A stretch of 64,000 nt of DNA from Gymnogyps californianus (GCF_018139145.2 NC_059480.1:15872428-15936427); one strand, 5' to 3'; positions 1 through 14,824 are shown, counted from the stretch's first letter. Notes: generated by a model not told the origin, from the sequence alone. A program made the numbers and translations.

Positions 1-3000
1 TGTGCTGTTTTGGGATTTTTCTAGTAGGATAAGTTCCATTATGATGGGGTCTCAGAAGTTTCACAGGAGAGGACTCATGTCTTCCTAAAGAGCTTACAGT
101 GTAAGGCTCTAGCCCTCAGGACTTGTCCATACCTGCTAGCCCACGTGGGCTGAGCTGCTTCATTGCAGGCTTTAGCTCTGTGTGTCACTGTTTCCAGGAC
201 GGGGTCTAAGGGCTGAATGGGGAAGGTACAATGTTATATAGGCAGTGCTGTGTATTTTGTCACAGTCATTTTTTCTATACTAAGGCTTCTTCTAAACCCT
301 CTTTGTCTAAAATCTTGCAGTCTGAGCCACCCAGGCAGGCTCCATGTGAACATGTGCAATCTAACTAGTTAGCAAGCTTTTGCTTTTATTAGCCTTTGGT
401 CCAGATTTCATATAGTTCTCACTTATTCAGACCTGAAAATGAATACCTTTGTCTTCCCACAGTACTTCTGTGCGTCTTCTGTCTATGTAAACTTGGGTTT
501 AACTCCTCTCTTTCTGTTGATTTGATCATCTTTCCCTGCACTGCCTTATCTATATTTGCCTACTATTGATTTTCCACTTTGACGCTGCAAGAGTTTAGGA
601 AAGGAGTTAGGAAAGTTAAAAGGAGTTTAGGAAAAAGAAGGCTTCTAGAGTGGATGTTTCTTGAGTGAGAAGCCACAGCTAACTGTGTTTGTTAGGACAT
701 CGTGAATATCCCAGGCAAGGGATAGTCTCATGTCTCTGTGCCCCTGGAAAGCCAGTATGTCCAAGCTTGAGCTACAAAATTGCCAGTCAGCTGTGCAACA
801 ACACACCCTTGATCCTCTATAGAAAGGGAGTGTTTTGCCAAGAGAGGGCATCTGCTGGGCACGAAGGACTTACTAATGTACAAGCACCTTCTGGCCTCTG
901 TCCCTGCCTTCAGGGCTTGACGCAATGTCCTGCAGAAGTCAGTAGCAGCAAGGCTGGAAAAGGGCTCTGGACCTCCTGACTGGGTTTCTTGTTCCCTGAG
1001 CTAAATGTCTGTCAGGCTCCTTTCTATCACTGTTGTAATTCTATGTTTGTGCATACATGTCAGCGTGGGGAAGGTCATTACCTTAATTGCTTTCAATCGT
1101 TACATAAAAGACGACTGTCAATGAGGAACTGTAACTACTCAGAAGTTTTAATTATGGCCTGACGTGATGTTATTGTCCTGGCCTTGCACACCTCTGTGGG
1201 TGTATTTCTGAAGGAGGTGGCTTTTGTTGCTCCAAGCTGATGACTCCTCTGGAGAAGTCGTTCTCTCCATCAAGGTGACATTCAGGAATGACAGTGTGAC
1301 ATGTCACAGAGGAGGAGGAGAAGTGCTCGACAGGGAACTGTGACTTCGATGTGATGTTCCCCATATCGCCACAGTCTTTTCCAAAGGGGATATTAGTGAT
1401 CCTCTAGTTTTTCCTGTGGCGTCATTCCCAATAATAATCCTCTTGATCATGAAGAGAAGTTGTATCCTCCTAAGCCACTCTGTGAGCAGCCATAAAAATT
1501 GGTGATGTGCAGCTTCCTTGTTGCAGATGTGTTACCAATTTAGGGCTCCCAGAGTCCAGGGAAACTGAACTGCATCAATAAACACCTGAACTGCAAAGAG
1601 GATGGATGAGGGGCTGAGAATGGCACGTGAAGCCTTGTGCTTCAGTTAGCTGGTAGCAGCTGTCTCTGTTCTCTCTCCCCTCACCAAACAGAGGTCCAAA
1701 TCACATCTACTGGAGATGCAAAGTAGTATCTGCAATTCCCCTATCTTGAACTGCCCAGTCTCTCAGGTCTTATAAGTCAGGACATTCTTCCCAGAAGTTG
1801 CATAGAGCTGCTGTCTGTATTCACACAATAACTTTAACGGGCCTCTCCACGGTTTGGAAAGTAGAAACTTAAGACATGGGTTGAACCCCTCAAGTTAAGA
1901 CATAACAGCAGGAGTACTACAGATGGTTCTGTGACAAGACAGTAGCCAGGAGACGACTTTGAGGGCTGCCCATCATACCCTTCAACCGTCTTTCAGAAAC
2001 AGGAAAATTTTTGTTTGTGCTTTTTGCAGGCTAGAGAAGGGAGAGAGTTACCTTGTGTAGGTGTACTTAATTTGGTGTAGCAAAAATTAAACAGATTGTA
2101 GCTTCCGACCGAAGGGGCAGTGCCCGTGACAAGAATGCTGGCAGTGAGATCAATGCAGTGCGACTGTCATGCAAATGTATAGCAATGAAACGCAGCCCTC
2201 CTTTTTTAAACAGGTTCTGCAGCTTGTTTTGACAAGTATTTGCTATGTTTTGGACTGTCAACAGCTTTCTTGTGTGTTATGAAACACAAAGATTACTGGG
2301 GCAAAGATGAAGAAAAGGAGTGATTTTGCAGTTGGAACCGTGCGCACCGAACAGTTAGATTAAGGAAGGGTCTGTTTTAGTTCACTGTCTTGTCCCAGAA
2401 TGTCTCAGACTGAAGGTCAGGGAGAACTTGGTTGAGTGATTTGTAATAACAGATTAATTTGTATTAAATGTCCAGACATACTGGATGGGCAGTGGGGAAT
2501 CTCAAACTGAGATGCCCATGCTCTGACTATCCTGTCAGGGATGCTCAGTGCTTCCAAAATACGTTGTCCCCTTGAGGTGTCCTGACCTCAGCTAGAAGAA
2601 AATGAAAACACCCTTATATATTGGATACTTTCTTTAAAAAGGTCTATAAATGGATCTTGCCCAGAGTGTGCTCTTGCGCTGAGTGTGTGCTTCTTCACAT
2701 TCGTAATTCATGTGGAAGATGTAATGGAGGAGTGAGCTGCTGGACTGGATTTAGATGATGCTAGAGATTTTTCATAGCGCTACAAGAAGGTGGTGCTTCT
2801 GACGTCTTTAGCTTTGGTGTCCGCTTCAGGGAGCCTGTGAGCAAATGTGTGTGTCTCCTATTGATGGGGCAGGACTGATAATCACGTTCTCTATAGGGGC
2901 AGAAGCTTTTCCCTAGAACTGGAAGTCTGCAAGAGCCTTTCCTCTACCTCCCATTGCTTCCTGACAATGTGGCAAAGGGTTGATCCTCAGGTGTGGCACA

Positions 3001-5069
3001 GCACCTGGGTAGAGCAAGTAGGATACTCCAATTTGGGGTACAGTTTGCGGAAAATGTATTTAATGACTTCCATCTGTCTGTAACAGTCCTTGAAAGCAGC
3101 TGCACTGAACAGATATAACTTGACAATCGGTGCAAAGTGTCAGCTGCGCTACAGTGTTAACCTACTGGGTAAGACATACCTGTATTAAATAAATAGGATA
3201 GACAAGGGAAGGTTAGTTTGTCTTATTTTTTAGCAATGGGCAGATATGAAAGAATTTCTGATTTAGGGGCTTGAGGGTTTCTTTGAACTTAGGTCTAAGT
3301 GAACGGAAATTTTCAACTCTGCAAGTGCATCTGGATGAATAATTTGTAGTGAATAATATATCTGATGGCTTTCACCGCATTTGGGATTGACAGCAAACAC
3401 ATCACAATTTTAATTATTGGGAATGATTTGCTGAAATATTCAGGAGCTATTTTTGGTTCCTGCAGACTGTGCATGAAAAAGCTATTTAAAAGCCAGACTT
3501 CTTTTTTCCTGAGCTCCTGGCTGGTCTCCTTGCTCCATACCAGCTTCTCCAAACAGGGAAACAGGACTCCTTGCATCCTGGCTTGAGAATTTAACATACA
3601 GGAACCTTAAAATAAAATAATAAAAATAAAAAGTCATTGCAAGTCTTCCTGCCCTAACACTCAGCAGAAAGCATGTGAGAGGGATCAGGATGGGGTTGGT
3701 TCGTTGGCTTCGTGAGGCGCTTGCATAGCTGAGGGCTTTCCATGTAACTGGGGTGGGAATCTGCAAGGTGGAGAATGGAGACTTCTGGAGAGGTGAGGAA
3801 AGCATTACAAAAATGTTATGTCTGTCTCCCTCTCCTGTACTTTTCACAGCTTTGAGAAAGTCAAAACCTCAGGACTGGCCATCAACAATTCAGGCTGGGT
3901 GTTATTTGAATGTTGCATAAGCAAGACTGTCAGGGTAATCCTGACTCCTAACGTGGGGAGTTACTGACACGGCCAGTTTCCCCAAACTGCTGGAAACAGC
4001 TATATGCCCTCCTGACCCTCTTCCCCTCCTCGCACCTCCCCGTCGCGTGGTAGCATACCGTTGTATTATTGTGCCATCCCGGTATGATATCGCATGCTGC
4101 CCACTGCTGCAAGGGAGAGTTGGCCTGGGGGGTGATGCAGACACTATGAAGAAAATTAGGGAGGAACAAACTTCCTCCCAAGGAGCAGGGCAGGAATAAC
4201 ATGAAATATAAATTTTCCTTCTCATCTGCAAAGAAATCAAGGTAGCATTTTGAAAAAGAATGGATAGGGATGAATAAAAATGTGACTTTCCTGAAGAACT
4301 GAAATAGCAACCAGAAAGTAAGGAGGGAGATGCAGGTACAGATCGCGATGGTTTGCCTGGGCTTCTGTTAGCTGCTCTCTAAAATGTTTTGCTACCCTCT
4401 GGTGGCTTGCTGAGGATTTGCGCAGTCTAGTTTTCATTCCTTGTGCAGTCCTCTGCCAACTTTTTGAGATGCATTGAGAAACCCACATCTGCCGATGGAG
4501 GTTTTTATTTTCTCTGATTCCAAAGCAGCAGTACCATAATAATGGAAAGGCAGCTTTGTGTTTTCTTTTTTCCTTTTTTTTCTTTTTCCTTCTGTTCATA
4601 TGAAACCTCCTTTGGTCTAGAGTTATAATCACAAAGGCAGCTTGGTTGGGAGGTTAAAATGAAAGAACTTTGTACCTAGGCTGGCTGTGTAGTGGGACTG
4701 TTCAGTGTTTGGGAATGACACAGGCTTCGCAACCCTGCAGAATGCAAACCCGTGTCCTCTACTTACCTGCAGAGGACAGAAAGCGAGTACCAGTGAACTC
4801 AATAATAGCAAAACTCCCATGATCTCCAGGAGCCCAGAATAGGTCCTATTCAGCCGGGTGCAGGGGCAATGCTCAAACCTCCATCATCCTTTCACTGTGC
4901 CTTTGTCTCTGTTATTCAGTAACCTCTTGTTTTTTCCCTTTTCCATCTTCCCTGCTCTTTAATTGATTCTACATTGTGGCTTCATAGCAGAGGAGCTGTA
5001 GGTAGGGATTTAAAGGGCAGTAGTTTGACAGATTTTACAAGAAACTCCTCCCAGGCATTAATTCCTGGG
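1..5069. other. Gene-free intergenic or intronic sequence
   Basis: No open frame here exceeds about 130 codons and none shows a recognisable domain. Frames overlap on both strands as expected by chance. Base composition is ordinary for avian introns, with scattered T-rich runs (about 4560-4600). I see no recognisable repeat other than the short tandem motif at 590-634. An intronic or intergenic origin cannot be told apart from sequence alone. Confidence 0.7.
590..634. repeat. Short imperfect tandem motif (three copies)
   Basis: Three imperfect copies of AGGAGTTAGGAAA lie at about 590-602, 602-614 and 621-634, the third carrying an extra T. This is a local slippage-type duplication. There is no evidence of function. 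Confidence 0.6.
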
Positions 5070-5340
5070 TTATGGGGTCAGAGAGGCTCTTGTGATCTTC
5101 TCAGTCTGACCTCCTGCAGAGAGCATGTCACAGGACTGCCCTCAATTGACTCCTGCTTGAAGTGCAGCATTGAATATAGAAAACATTCCCTCTTGGTTTA
5201 AAATTTTCCAGTGATGGAAGATTCACCTTGTTAAATTGTTCCAGTGCTTTATCACCTTCAACGTTAAATATTTCTGCACTTCACTTTGTTCAGCTTCTAG
5301 CCTTGGGTTTTCTTGTTACTTTGTGAGTTTGAGAAGCTGT
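5070..5340 (-). mobile_element. Ancient CR1/L3-like LINE fragment (3' region)
   Basis: Read on the minus strand, this resembles the 3' part of old CR1 elements shared by birds and other sauropsids. On the plus strand, in order, are a CAGTCTGACCTCCTGC block, the CCAGTGATGGAAGATTCACC block, a TTGTTAAATTGTTCCAGTGC block and a TATTTCTGCACTTCA block. These match the order seen in old CR1 copies recalled from vertebrate genomes. The copy is strongly diverged, has no usable reading frame and is truncated. Subfamily is not assigned. Boundaries are approximate to about 20 bp. Confidence 0.75.
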
Positions 5341-8300
5341 GTGTTGCCGAAACTGTGTCCTGTGTAGGGACTCATGGGCTTGATCAAGTTGCCAACCAGG
5401 TGGAGCTCTGAGAGGCACCTTGGTTGTAAGAAATGAAAAGTTGTTAATGTTATTGACTGCGAAGTTGTGGGGTGTGATGTGAAATCACAAACTCATTGCA
5501 CAGAAGGCACAAAAAAAGCAATACAAGGGCACTGCTGGAGGGTGTGTGCACGTCTCCCTAGTGCATATCTACACTGGATATTTCTAGGGTTCACATACTT
5601 AAACAGTTAGTAAGGCAGGATTTATACAGGTTTTCAAGCGAGATCTAATTGCAAAAGTCCTGCAGAGGTTGAGTTTCACAAGAGATGACTTCAAATATGA
5701 AAGCATTTGTTGTTTTGGGTGTGTGTTTTTGTAAATCAGCTGTGCTGAGGTCCTTTGGGATGTCGGCTGCTACATTCAGCAGAATGATTGTTGTTAGCTT
5801 CTTACGCTGTTCCAATTCATGATACTTTTTAAAACCAGCCCCATCCATCTCTCAACCTGGCAGAGGTTTGGAGTGGAGAGCAGCCAGTGCCTTTTGTGCT
5901 AGATTAGCCTACAAAAGCCCTGAGAGAGAGTAAGACCACAAGCCTGGTGGGGCAGTAAGCACAGCTAGAAGGCCACCTTAAAGGAAAAAACAGGTTTTTG
6001 TGGTTCAGGCAGGGGAAGGGGATGCAGTAGATTTGGGTTTTCTCAACCACAGAATATGCTGTGACAGCAGACGACCCAACTTTTTCTGTGGTTTGACCTC
6101 TATCAGGCCAAACCTGCTGTTTTTAAAGCCAGTCGAAACCCCACAGGAGATGATGGAAAGGCAGTCAGTGTGGAGGTGTGGGACATGCTTTTAAGTTTCA
6201 AAGTCTTGTCTCTTCTTGACAGGGTATCTGAGCCTAGCACGTGGGACCAGCAGTCCTGAGTGCAAAGCCACTTGTAATATAGCTCCTTTCATGGACTGTG
6301 AGTTGCTTGCCTGAGGCTCCAGGAGCTGCTTATTTCAGTCCTGCTGCAATATCCCTGCTTGTGAAGAGGGGACAGAAATGCCAACCTCAGCATCTCTGCC
6401 AAGGCGTACTGTAAGGATTTGTTAATGTACACAGCTGTTGTGGGAACTGCTCTGCTGTTAGTGTTCAGCATCCCCAATCCATCTTTTGGCATTGATGCTT
6501 TCTAAACCAAAGAAGTGTTTTGAGCTGATGCCAGTAGTCATGGATATGTCTTACATGATCTTTTGCAGCCAGATGCAAACTTGTTTGGGCTGTGTTTTGG
6601 GCTAACTGGACTCAGTCTGGTTCAAGACTGCAGCCTGTGTAATTTCCTGGGTGTCTGAGCTGATAAATCCAGTCTCCCAGCAGACCTAAATAGCTAGGTG
6701 TAGTGCTTTGCTGACATGGTTACAAGGCTTTAGGACTGGAGACAGTTTACATCCATCCGTCTCAGGGAAACTTCTCGCCTGCCAACAAAAGAGAGTGTAG
6801 ACCCTTCTGAAAAGAGAGCACATGCACCAGCCTTTGAAACCTCCGTACCCTCTTCCTGGGTTCAGTGACCATGTGGATGGCAGAGTGTGAAACTGAGAAG
6901 ATTTCAATGGAGGCATTTTACACTTTAAAATGACTCTTTACTTCCAACCTCCACCTCGATCCTGTCAGACCACAGCCAGTTCTGAAGGAAGACAAGGTGC
7001 AGACTGACAGCCTCAAAGTAAGGCAGTAAGGGAGATGCCAGGGATGTGTGTGAGCACTTCTGCAGTGGGGACTCCAGACTGCTGCACTCCCCCTTATAGA
7101 GCCTGTCTGTGTGGTAACAGGTGAACATTTTCCTGCAGGAAATCAGGAGGATTTCAGGAAATTGGGATTCCTGCAGGATCAGCAGGAAAGCACTTTGCCA
7201 GCTGGGGATGAGAGTCTATCTGTGATCACTGGGAGTTCCTGGAAGCTGTTGCATTACCATGCACAGAGACCCTTTTTGTGCAAGGTAACCTCTTCCCCAG
7301 CTGCCTATAATAAGAGGGCATCAAAAATGGAGGTGTGAAAAAGCAGAGAAAGAAGTGTTGCATCACCTACTGCTCCAAAAGGAGACAGAAAGAGACAAAG
7401 AAAGGGAAAAGAGGGCTCTATGTCCTTAAAAATCAGTCTTTCCCATCAGTTTTGGAAACAAAACTGACAATGGTTAGGAAAGAGCAATCCCATCTAAAAG
7501 CTTCACCAGTGGGGTTTGGCCCCTCGGTACTGAGGGGAAAAATGCACTCTTGAAGCTATGCTCCTCCCTGTTTTACAGGGCACTGCACCCTCAGTGAGCG
7601 AGCGCATCAGACAACTTTCCCAAAAAGGCACTTTGGGGATGTAGCCTACATCTCTGCAAGGAACTGAATGGGGATCATGTCTCTGCTAATGAAAGCTGCA
7701 GCCAGAAATAAGAGTTTTGGAGGTTGAAAACTAGGTTAAAAGCAGCCAGCAATGGAAAGCAGCTGAAGATGGAGTGGGTAAAAGAGCTGTCGAGCATTAG
7801 ATGGTGGACAGTTTTGCTTCACTCTCCAACTCCTTGGTATTGCAGTCCTGGCAGACTGACAGGGCTTCTGGGGTGAGTTGTCACAAGATGCTTCAGCTTG
7901 TTGGGTTTTTTCTCTTAGGTTTTTATTTTTAGTTGAATTCTCCCACCTAACACACACTACAGTGACCCCTACTACGGCCAGCAGTCAAAGGCCCATCTCA
8001 GTGCAATTATTAAACTATGAGAAAGTATTGCCTGTAGTCTTGTAAACAGATAGTATCATTTATAACTCTTAACTATGCAGAAAGTCTGCCGCTCAACCCT
8101 ACACCACCAAAGGGGAAAACTTCTGTAAACCCATGTGATGCTTAAACTGTGGTCATAGTGTTTGTGTAAAGAATAGGAATCAGCTAAAACCTTCACAATA
8201 AACCTTTTCTCCCTTTTCCAAGTAAGACTGAAGAGGACATGCTGACCAGTTGGACCCCCCACACTATAAAACTGCTGTACTGCGCCACATGCAGAAACAG

Positions 8301-11300
8301 CATCCTTGTTGCTCCTGCTTGGTCCCAGCCACCAGGGCCCTCTCCCATTTTTCAAGAGCAGTTGTAGGGTGGGAAGATCCTGACAGCAGTACTAGCATGA
8401 AAGGGCATTCAAGGCTACTGCCGTTGCAGAAGTGGGTGGCAGCTGCTTTACCTTCTGTAACTTCTTGTGATGTGTTAAGGGAAGAGCCTTATACTGGTCT
8501 ATGCATAGCATTTTGTGTCTGTGTTAACTACCCTGGCCCTGGGCTGGACCATCACCTGTTTATTTAATCTCACTCTTTTCAGCATGATCTTTCTGGTGGG
8601 TGAGTTCTTAACAGGAACATGGAATTACAAAGAGATTGTGAAGGAATACGAAACGTGCAATGTGGCATAAAAGGAAGCTGGAAAAGCTGGAATATTAAAT
8701 ATAAATAGCAGGGTCTCAGTGAAGTGCAGTGCAAACACAGCTGCTGTGCAGCAGGCTGGCCGAGCCACCACGTGCCCATCTCCATCAATCCTAGTCAGTG
8801 TAAACACCCCTGAGAGAAATGATAACTGGCCTCGGCAGGCATCCTGCATTAAACATCTCTTGATGAGAATGGCACTAAGGAAGAAATCATGGGGTACCAG
8901 AGGCATGACCCAATAGTTTCTACAAGGCAAGGACCTAACTGGGAAAGCAAGATGGGGAAGAGCAGAAGGAAGAAACTTTAAAATGAGATTATCTGGGCAC
9001 TGCTGCCTGCATCCCTGACAGACCAGTGCAGGCTTTTCCCTATGACTTGTTCCCCAGGAATTGCTCTGTTCTAGTTTTAGCTGCTCAGAGACTATCCCAC
9101 AGGCTGGAGCGGACATTAGCTCAGAGATTGTTCCTGATTATTAATTTACTCTGTCTTAATGTAGGCCTATTACCAGACACTTCCCCTGATGGTGTGCAAG
9201 TAAAGCTGGTGTCTGTTCTGCCTCTCATTAAAGGCATCCACGTCTTACCTGGAGACCGGGGGCTGTCACGCTTTCTGTGCTTGCTGAGAAAAGTCCCCTC
9301 TTCTTTTGGTCTGGATAAATGGGTAGAGAGGCAGCTCCAGTGCCTTCCTGCCTGAGCCCAGAAGTGCTCTGCCAAGGGGCAGGGTGGCGAGCATGGAGGT
9401 GGCCAAGCACCAGAAGGCATCACCGGGTCTCCCCGTGAGTGATGCCTGCTCTTCTACGTGGACAGCCTGACTCATGGCCATGCTGTGTCTGGCATACATC
9501 TATGGACTCTGGCAGCAAACACCCTTCTCCCCCGCTGCCCAAGTTAGTGATGGCTTGGGTCTGGGGAAAGGCAGCTGGATTACTGCAGCTAGGTGGAGGC
9601 CCAAGAGTCCCACTTATGCACTCTTTCAGAAGTTATCTTGGACAATCTGTCCCCTGAGAGCACCATCCTGAGAATGATCCTTCTGCTTCTGCCTGCTTTC
9701 CTTCATGTAGTTTGCTGTTGGCATTAACTGTCTTGGATGTTTGTGGTCTTGCCTGACAGCTCTCCCTGTAACCAGGAGGGTGACTGAGGGGGCAGGGTGA
9801 GGAGCAAGCCTTTTCTCTGCGATGCCTCGCTATTGCTTGCCATCGCTGCAGTTTAGGGAGTGTAGCAAATAAAAACGGGTAGCCAAGTTCTTGGTATCAG
9901 ACTCTTCTCCTTCCTGCAACACTGCACACCATGCAATACAGTTCTGCAGAGCTGGACCGGAGTGCTTTTGTACACTGCTGAGTGATGCTGGATTCCTTAT
10001 GGTTTCATTATGGCTTGACACTGAGCACAAGGGAATGAAAAATAGATGATGTGGCTGTGACATTTGCTGTAACTCAGCAGGGGAAAAGGAAAGACTCCTC
10101 CCTGGGAACCTGCCTTTCCATTCCTCCCACCCTCAAATGCCATGTGCTGCCTCCCAATGCACCTGGCACTGCCCTCAGGAGCTTGTGGCTCGGCCATCAT
10201 GAAAAGCAAATAGCTAAACTTGTGTTTTACAACAAGCTGCTCCCGTGGGACTTAAACAAGAATGAGCTGAGACTGTGACAGAGGGAAGCAGCAGGAGGTG
10301 CAGCTGAGGCAGGAGGTCCCCTGGGAGGTCCCCTGCTATGGGTCTGGTTTTCCTCACAAAGCAACCATTGCTTCCCTCTCCCTGGTACAGCAGCCCCAAT
10401 CCAGACCCATGAGGACCTTCTGGAGACAGGCAGTGATTGCTCTATAGCAGGAGAACATTGAGCTGGCATTCCCTATGTCTGAGTCATCCTACTGAATCTG
10501 CGCACAGCGCTGGGTGAGAAGGGGAGTGGGGGATAGAGAATCCCCTGTGGGATAAGGATAGCAGTGAAGGAACCAAAGTGGTGGAGAAAGGGCAAGTCAC
10601 GCCTCTGAGTGTTGGGATTTGAACGTGGGGCTGGCCTTCCAAATAACTAGGTAGAGCAAAGGGAGGCCTCATTGATCCTTTCACTGCTCCCAGGGAGGGA
10701 GGTAACATCTAAGGAGGGTTTATGTGAACTGTAGTACTGCATAGTTGAGGTTGTGACTGCGTTGGGGGTTTAAGCACATGCCAGCTGGAAGGAAATAATT
10801 TTGGCAGTGGTCTGGGGAATGGATACGTGACATGCGAGAGCTTGCTCAGAACAGTTTTGCTTTAATTAGACATTTTTCCCCATCATAACTACTGTTTTAC
10901 TGCTGAATTGTAGGATGCAGCTCTTTGGGAATGGAAAGTGATGGCTGTGGTTCACTCACTCATGAGCCCAGTATACCTGGTAGGACCGCTTGTGCAGGGA
11001 CAGAAATGGTGCGTGGGGCCAGGCAGCACTGAGGACTCAGGATGACTCAAGTCTGCACTTGTGGGTTTTTTTTTTTTTTTGTATTCTGCAGGGGCTTTCT
11101 TGCCTGAGAGTTGCAAAGCACTGGACAGATTTCCTAAAATTTAGTGCTGCCGTTGTGTGGCACTTCTTTGGACAATGTCTGTGGCTGTCCCGATGTAAAC
11201 AGGCAGAAGGCTAATGCAGGACTGGCTGGAGGTCAAACATGTCCTGCAGCAGAGTCAATGTAGTGGCTCTGCCAATCGCCTCAGCAGATAACGTGCTATG

Positions 11301-14300
11301 GTGACTTTTCTCGAGTAGCCGGAGAAGGTGCATTGGCCACATGCCATTCACAAGCTAAGGTGAGAATTAGAAAAGGTGTGTTTTAGTGACTCATAAATAG
11401 CTTAGCACATGCTGACGGGGCAGCAGCTCAGCTTTATCATTCCAGCTTTGAATCCCTAAAGTGCCTATAAAAAAAAAAAAAATCAGTGCCTGAAATGTAT
11501 GGGCTAAATTCAGACGTCACGGAGCAGTATCAGTTTATAGCAGGTCTGAATCTGGCCCCAGCTCTCTAACATTATTGGTAAATCCTCTGCAGCCACCTCT
11601 CTCTCCTCTAACCCTTCCTTGGTCCGTTCTGCTGCTGCAGTTACAGCTTTAGCTTGTGCTGAGCTGCATTTTGTGCTGTGCCAGGTCCATCACATGTGCC
11701 TTACATATGGTCCAGGTTTTGAACTTTGCTTGGGGGAAGTAGACAGCCACTGCAGTGACTGACCTTCAAGGCCTTTGGTAATGCCCTGTGCATGTTTCCC
11801 TGCTGATAAAGTAATGGCTTGCTGATTTATCTGCTCGCACACGGAAGTATTTGCCTCCTGTATTTTATTTTGCTCTTGAAATTCCACCCATTGGTCATTC
11901 ATCTTTTGTGGTTTCCTCTTTCTTGCTGTGCTCTGCAGCAATCTTCATAGAATGGTGCTTCATCTTTCACTTGAACACTTTTCATTCCCCCCCGATTTTG
12001 CCAGATTATGCATGTTTTGGATTGGGACTCGCTGGAATTTTTCTTCCAGCATAAGTGAAATGTCTTCAGCTGCTGAGGAAAGAAGGATTTTTACCTTTTC
12101 ATAGTGGAGCAGAACTTTCCAGGGGCTGATAATCAGTCTAAGCTGCAGTATGGGCCGGCACTGCTCTGCTTTCAGCAGAAGCAGAGTAAGGCCATTACCG
12201 AGTATGTCACAAGTCAGCAATGATTTGTGTCTCTGGGAGCCAGCCATGTTACCTGTCACTGGTGTGATTATTGCAAACTGGTGTTGCGAACTCTTAGAAG
12301 ATTTGGGGCCTTTCTTAAATCCTCAAGCCATTATGTAAGAATGACAACTTGGCATATTTAGATATTTTCTGGTTCTAATGGCTGCAGAGAAAAGCTAACA
12401 ACAGAAACCTTAAGAGACCCTAAACCGTGAGTCAAATGCAAGAAAGAACCCCAAATGTGTTACTTAGGCTTGTTTTTACTCTCATAGCAGGAGATGGAGG
12501 AAGTGGGTCTGCCTTGTAGCTGGCAGTGTCTGAGCCTGGTAATACTGACTGCCTTCACCATTTGTCCTGAAACTATGAACAGCAAAAAAATCTTCTCTGT
12601 CCTGTGAAGCCAGTCTGTGGCACATGCATATCACCGTGCATGGGGCTGGGGCTGCAGCAGCAGTGTGGAAATTGTGGCCTAATGTGGTGGGAGTTAAGTT
12701 GTTCCCTGTTCAAACCAGTGTCAGCCAAACACTCCCGGTATTCCTCAATTGGCAAATTTGGTTTGAGAAATTTATGGAAATGTTTCATTTTGATAAGATC
12801 AAAACCTTTCCTAGCAACTTTCTTTTCATAATATTGTCAAAATATTTCAGCAAAGTTGAAATACTTTAGAAAATGTCTTCTTAAGGAAAAATGAGTGCTT
12901 TTTTTTTTTTTCTCCTTTGGAGCATCTGCCCAAAAGCAAGTGTTCTCCGAGAAAGAAAATCTGAATATCTTTTTCTTTCTTAGCTCGCTTGCATTCTGGT
13001 GAGGATTACACTGCACGAGACAGTCTCAGAAAAGGAATTTTCCCAGACAAAAAGTCCTCTTAACTAAGTTCACGTGGAAAAAATGTACCCAGTAGGAAGT
13101 CCTATCCTAAGAAGCCAGGATTTCAAGGTTGGCTCTTATAAAGGTCTTGTAAATCCAGTCTTCAATTCTCTTGAAACATGAATTTTCCTTTACATATATA
13201 GCCACATTGTAACTACTCTGTAACATTACTATTTAATGCCTAGCTTTTGTCATTTTTTTGCCTTCAGACCCAGCAGGGACAAACCTGTGTGTGGGTCTGG
13301 TAAAGACCCTGCTGCCTTAGCGATGCTACACTGGAGGAGTTGGGAGTTACGTGTTCCAGAATAGCGGTCTTGCCAGTGCAATCTGTGTTTCAAATGTGTC
13401 TTCATGTGCTCTTCAGCCACAGTGGCCAGGTAATGAGCGAGGGTCTGAACCGTGGTGCCCCGGTAGTGGCTTTACTGTGATCAGAGAAGCTGTGAATTGG
13501 AGCAGAAAGCGTTTCTTGTACCATCATTCCCAAGGCAGGGAGTTAGGCAGGCACGTACTTGTTTGTCTTGATGAGACTGTGCCACATGTGTTGTATTAGC
13601 ATGCCAGAATAAATACACTTCAGATCTGGATGACAGTAAAAGAATCTGTAGGTGTTACTGGAAGTAGGCAGATGGAGAGGTTCATACTTCCACGGATGCT
13701 GCTCCCGACCTCAGATGCACTCCTGAGCATTAGGAGTGAGTTTGCTGGAGGGGAAGGGGAGTTGGCTTCTTGCAGAGGTGGTCTATTGTACTTGCTCTCA
13801 GAAAATCTCCTTTATTAAGCCTTCCAACTTTTCCCTGTGAGATGGATGGATTAGTTGCACTCTTAGATGAGGAAAGGGGCCTGCCAGTTGTTCACGTTTC
13901 ATGCAGTGAATTGGGGGGAAGTCAAGAGCACACCCTGGTTGAATTTGGAAGAGGCACCTGTCCCAGTGCTGGCTTTGCCTTGGTGGCTGCCTGCTGAAAG
14001 CAAAGGAGCCAAGGGGCCGTCCGGTGGGCAAAGCCCGGCAGCTCTGCTGGCCAGCAAGCTCACTTGCCTGCCCACCTCAAAAGCCTGGCACAACTGCAAG
14101 CTGTTGCCCTCTAAACTTGGGTCATGCCTCGGGCAAAGCCATCGTTGCTTACCGTGGATTAATAACCTCAATTACAGGGACCCTGTGGGTCAGATCTTCC
14201 CTGCGCTGGCTACATTACAGCCCTTTTAATCTGCTTTCCTCTCTCATGACCTCTGAGCCTGGAGGGATCAGCAGACGGGGGAGATCTTCTGCCTTCCCGC

Positions 14301-14824
14301 ACGTTTTCCCTCGTGAGGGGCTGCAGAGACTGATCAGATGTGAAACAGCAAGCAGAGCTGGCAGGGGAATTGTACCGGCCAAGGAGGTGCCTCCTAGAAG
14401 GTGCTTCTGCCACTCTCAGGTGCAAAGGACAAATGTGGCAACATCTGGGGGTTTGCCCTGAAATTCAGCCATCTGCAAAAAATCACAGCCCCCCCACCCT
14501 GCGGGGGCCTGGCAGTCAGGTTTGGTCATCTGGGGAAGGGGCTGCATGGCTCTTGCAGGGGGGAACATGCCCCCCCGTAATCTCTTGGCATTCCCTGAGC
14601 ATCTGGGTAAAGGTGATGCAGAAGAAGTCATGCACTGGGATTTCTAAAATGCTTCCCTCACTGGGTGTTTCCCTTAAAGAAAAAAGGTCAGGTCCCATCA
14701 GTGGGGAAATTGCCAGTGGAGAGGGACAGGACTGTGCAGTCCAGCATGCTCCTAAATGATCTTGAAGAGCGAGGGGATGGAGAGGAGACAAAACAAAATC
14801 ATTTGGAGTAAGAAAAACAGAAGT
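5341..14824. other. Gene-free stretch
   Basis: Only chance-like open frames are present; the longest is 163 codons at 8625-9116 on the minus strand, with no domain. The stretch includes homopolymers: 15 T at 11066-11080, 14 A at 11469-11482 and 13 T at 12899-12911. Two adjacent minus-strand frames at 11690-12259 are discussed under findings but not called as a gene. No tRNA, rRNA or clear transposon was recognised. Confidence 0.65.
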
